The translations under genes were made by a program, and so were the position numbers. Below, one piece after another: positions 6,298 through 6,981 of a stretch of 6,981 nucleotides of DNA. How positions within the stretch are numbered: the stretch's first letter is position 1; every line of letters begins with the position of its first letter. Below the pieces are notes generated by a model that was given only the letters and a program-made list of their open reading frames with translations, was not told where the DNA came from and did not search any database. Source of the stretch: Bacteroidetes bacterium UBA1952 (GTDB lineage Bacteria > Bacteroidota > Bacteroidia > Chitinophagales > Chitinophagaceae). The DNA is taken from NCBI GenBank assembly GCA_002336725.1, contig DDEO01000230.1, positions 1,342 to 8,322 on the forward strand, read 5' to 3'.

Positions 6298-6310
6298 AAG
6301 CCGGGGGATT

Positions 6311-6981
6311 TTATAGATAAGAGAAGCGTCCGTGGGCGCTTTCCACAATCACTTCTTTGGTTTCTGCCGCCTCTACCCGACCGCTGATCTGCGCTTCGAT
6401 GCCAAATTTTCCGGAAATTTCAACGATAGCGGCAGCCGTTTCGGGATCGGTGTAGATTTCGAGGCGCTGTCCCATATTAAAGACCTGATACATTTCCTTC
6501 CAGCTCGTTCCGGCGGCTTCCTGAATCATTTTGAAAAGCGGCGGTTCGGGCAGCAGGTTGTCTTTCACCACGCGCATCGGCGACGGCAGGTAATGCAGAA
6601 TTTTGCTTTGTGCGCCGCCGCTGCAATGGATGATGCCATGGATATTTTTCCGGAAATATTGCAGGATTTGCAGCACCACGGGTGCATAGGTGCGGGTAGG
6701 CGAAAGCAGTAATTTTCCTACATCGAGGCCGGTTTCGGTAGCGTCGGTGAGGCGGTATTTGCCGTTGTAAACCACTTCTTTGGGCAGCGCCGGATCCACA
6801 CTTTCCGGAAATTTCTCGGCATAGTAATGGCTCAGCATTTCGTGGCGCGCCGAGGTAAGGCCGTTGGAGCCAATGCCACTGTTGTAGGCATCTTCATAGA
6901 TGGCTTTTCCATAAGAAGCCAGCGAAACCACCACATCGCCCGGGCGGAGGTTATCGGTCGTAACGAGGTCTTCGCGCTTCA
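6311..6981 (-). CDS. purM: Phosphoribosylformylglycinamidine cyclo-ligase (AIR synthetase), 5' partial
   Basis: PurM catalyses the ATP-dependent closure of FGAM to aminoimidazole ribonucleotide, the fifth step of purine synthesis, in the cytoplasm. The last 222 residues are visible. The frame runs open to the right edge, so the gene starts outside the window; the in-frame GTG near 6934 is internal. Recognisable blocks are RPGDVVVSLASYGKA with a nearby SNGLTSARHEML segment, the central HGIIHCSGGAQSKILHYLP, and MYQVFNMGQRLEIY near the C terminus, matching the usual MYxxFNMG motif. The protein is of the divergent type I associate with Bacteroidota (about 390 residues), in which SGGAQ-K replaces the enterobacterial GGGLxEN version. 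Three TTCCGGAA copies fall inside the visible part, one in each reading frame (Ser-Gly, Phe-Arg, Phe-Pro-Glu). No neighbouring pur gene is seen. Confidence 0.92.
   Translation of the reverse strand, partial: KREDLVTTDNLRPGDVVVSLASYGKAIYEDAYNSGIGSNGLTSARHEMLSHYYAEKFPESVDPALPKEVVYNGKYRLTDATETGLDVGKLLLSPTRTYAPVVLQILQYFRKNIHGIIHCSGGAQSKILHYLPSPMRVVKDNLLPEPPLFKMIQEAAGTSWKEMYQVFNMGQRLEIYTDPETAAAIVEISGKFGIEAQISGRVEAAETKEVIVESAHGRFSYL

Larger units (their letters stand above)
1350..6810. repeat. Highly iterated palindrome family TTCCGGAA (12 copies)
   Basis: Exact TTCCGGAA starts at 1350, 1573, 2346, 3760, 4137, 4367, 4637, 4823, 6289, 6409, 6648 and 6803. Seven of these are the longer TTTCCGGAAA (starting 1349, 2345, 4366, 6288, 6408, 6647, 6802). 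Equal base frequencies predict about 0.1 copy of an 8-mer in a window this size. Nine copies are in genes, encoding Phe-Arg, Phe-Pro-Glu or Ser-Gly depending on frame; three are intergenic. No exact copy lies in 1-1349 or in 4831-6288. One-mismatch forms are common, for example near 983, 2558, 3938, 3950, 5224 and 5846. The entry spans the first to last copy; the copies are dispersed, not a tandem array. The role is unknown. Confidence 0.85.

Noticed and set aside
6332..6712. 126-codon plus-strand ORF opposite purM
   Set aside because: It is antisense to a clear PurM C-terminal region and shows no family signal.

Overview
The window looks like ordinary chromosome of a member of the Bacteroidota. 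Four things point there: an N-terminally cut KinB-like sensor kinase of the type common in that phylum; a compact mlaE-mlaF-mlaD (YrbE-ABC-MCE) cluster; a PurM of the divergent Bacteroidota type; and five visible gene starts with no clear Shine-Dalgarno, one of them preceded by a TAnnTTTG-type -7 element. Base composition is near 50% GC and even across the window. I see no mobile element, tRNA, rRNA or CRISPR array.

Layout: (1) 2-1324 (+), C-terminal 440 residues of a membrane sensor histidine kinase whose start lies left of the window. (2) 1489-4126 (+), a tight three-gene operon for an Mla-type lipid transporter: permease mlaE, ATPase mlaF (19-bp gap), and MCE-domain substrate-binding protein mlaD (12-bp gap), closed by a strong hairpin terminator at 4157-4203. 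(3) 4233-5510 (-), mtaB, a tRNA methylthiotransferase converging on the mla operon. (4) 5643-6233 (+), an unrecognised small lipoprotein transcribed divergently from mtaB. (5) 6311-6981 (-), the C-terminal part of purM (purine synthesis), converging on the lipoprotein gene across a symmetric hairpin at 6250-6285.

The mla genes form one machine in the cell envelope: MlaE in the inner membrane, MlaF driving it from the cytoplasm, and MlaD anchored and projecting into the periplasm. The other genes are unrelated housekeeping or envelope genes that happen to be neighbours.

The most unusual signal is not a gene. The 8-bp palindrome TTCCGGAA occurs 12 times in 6981 bases, where about 0.1 would be expected with equal base frequencies. 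Seven copies extend to the 10-bp palindrome TTTCCGGAAA. Copies lie in coding DNA in all three reading frames, and three of the four longer intergenic gaps hold one just beyond a stop codon. This resembles a highly iterated palindrome such as HIP1 of cyanobacteria, with a different sequence in a different phylum.
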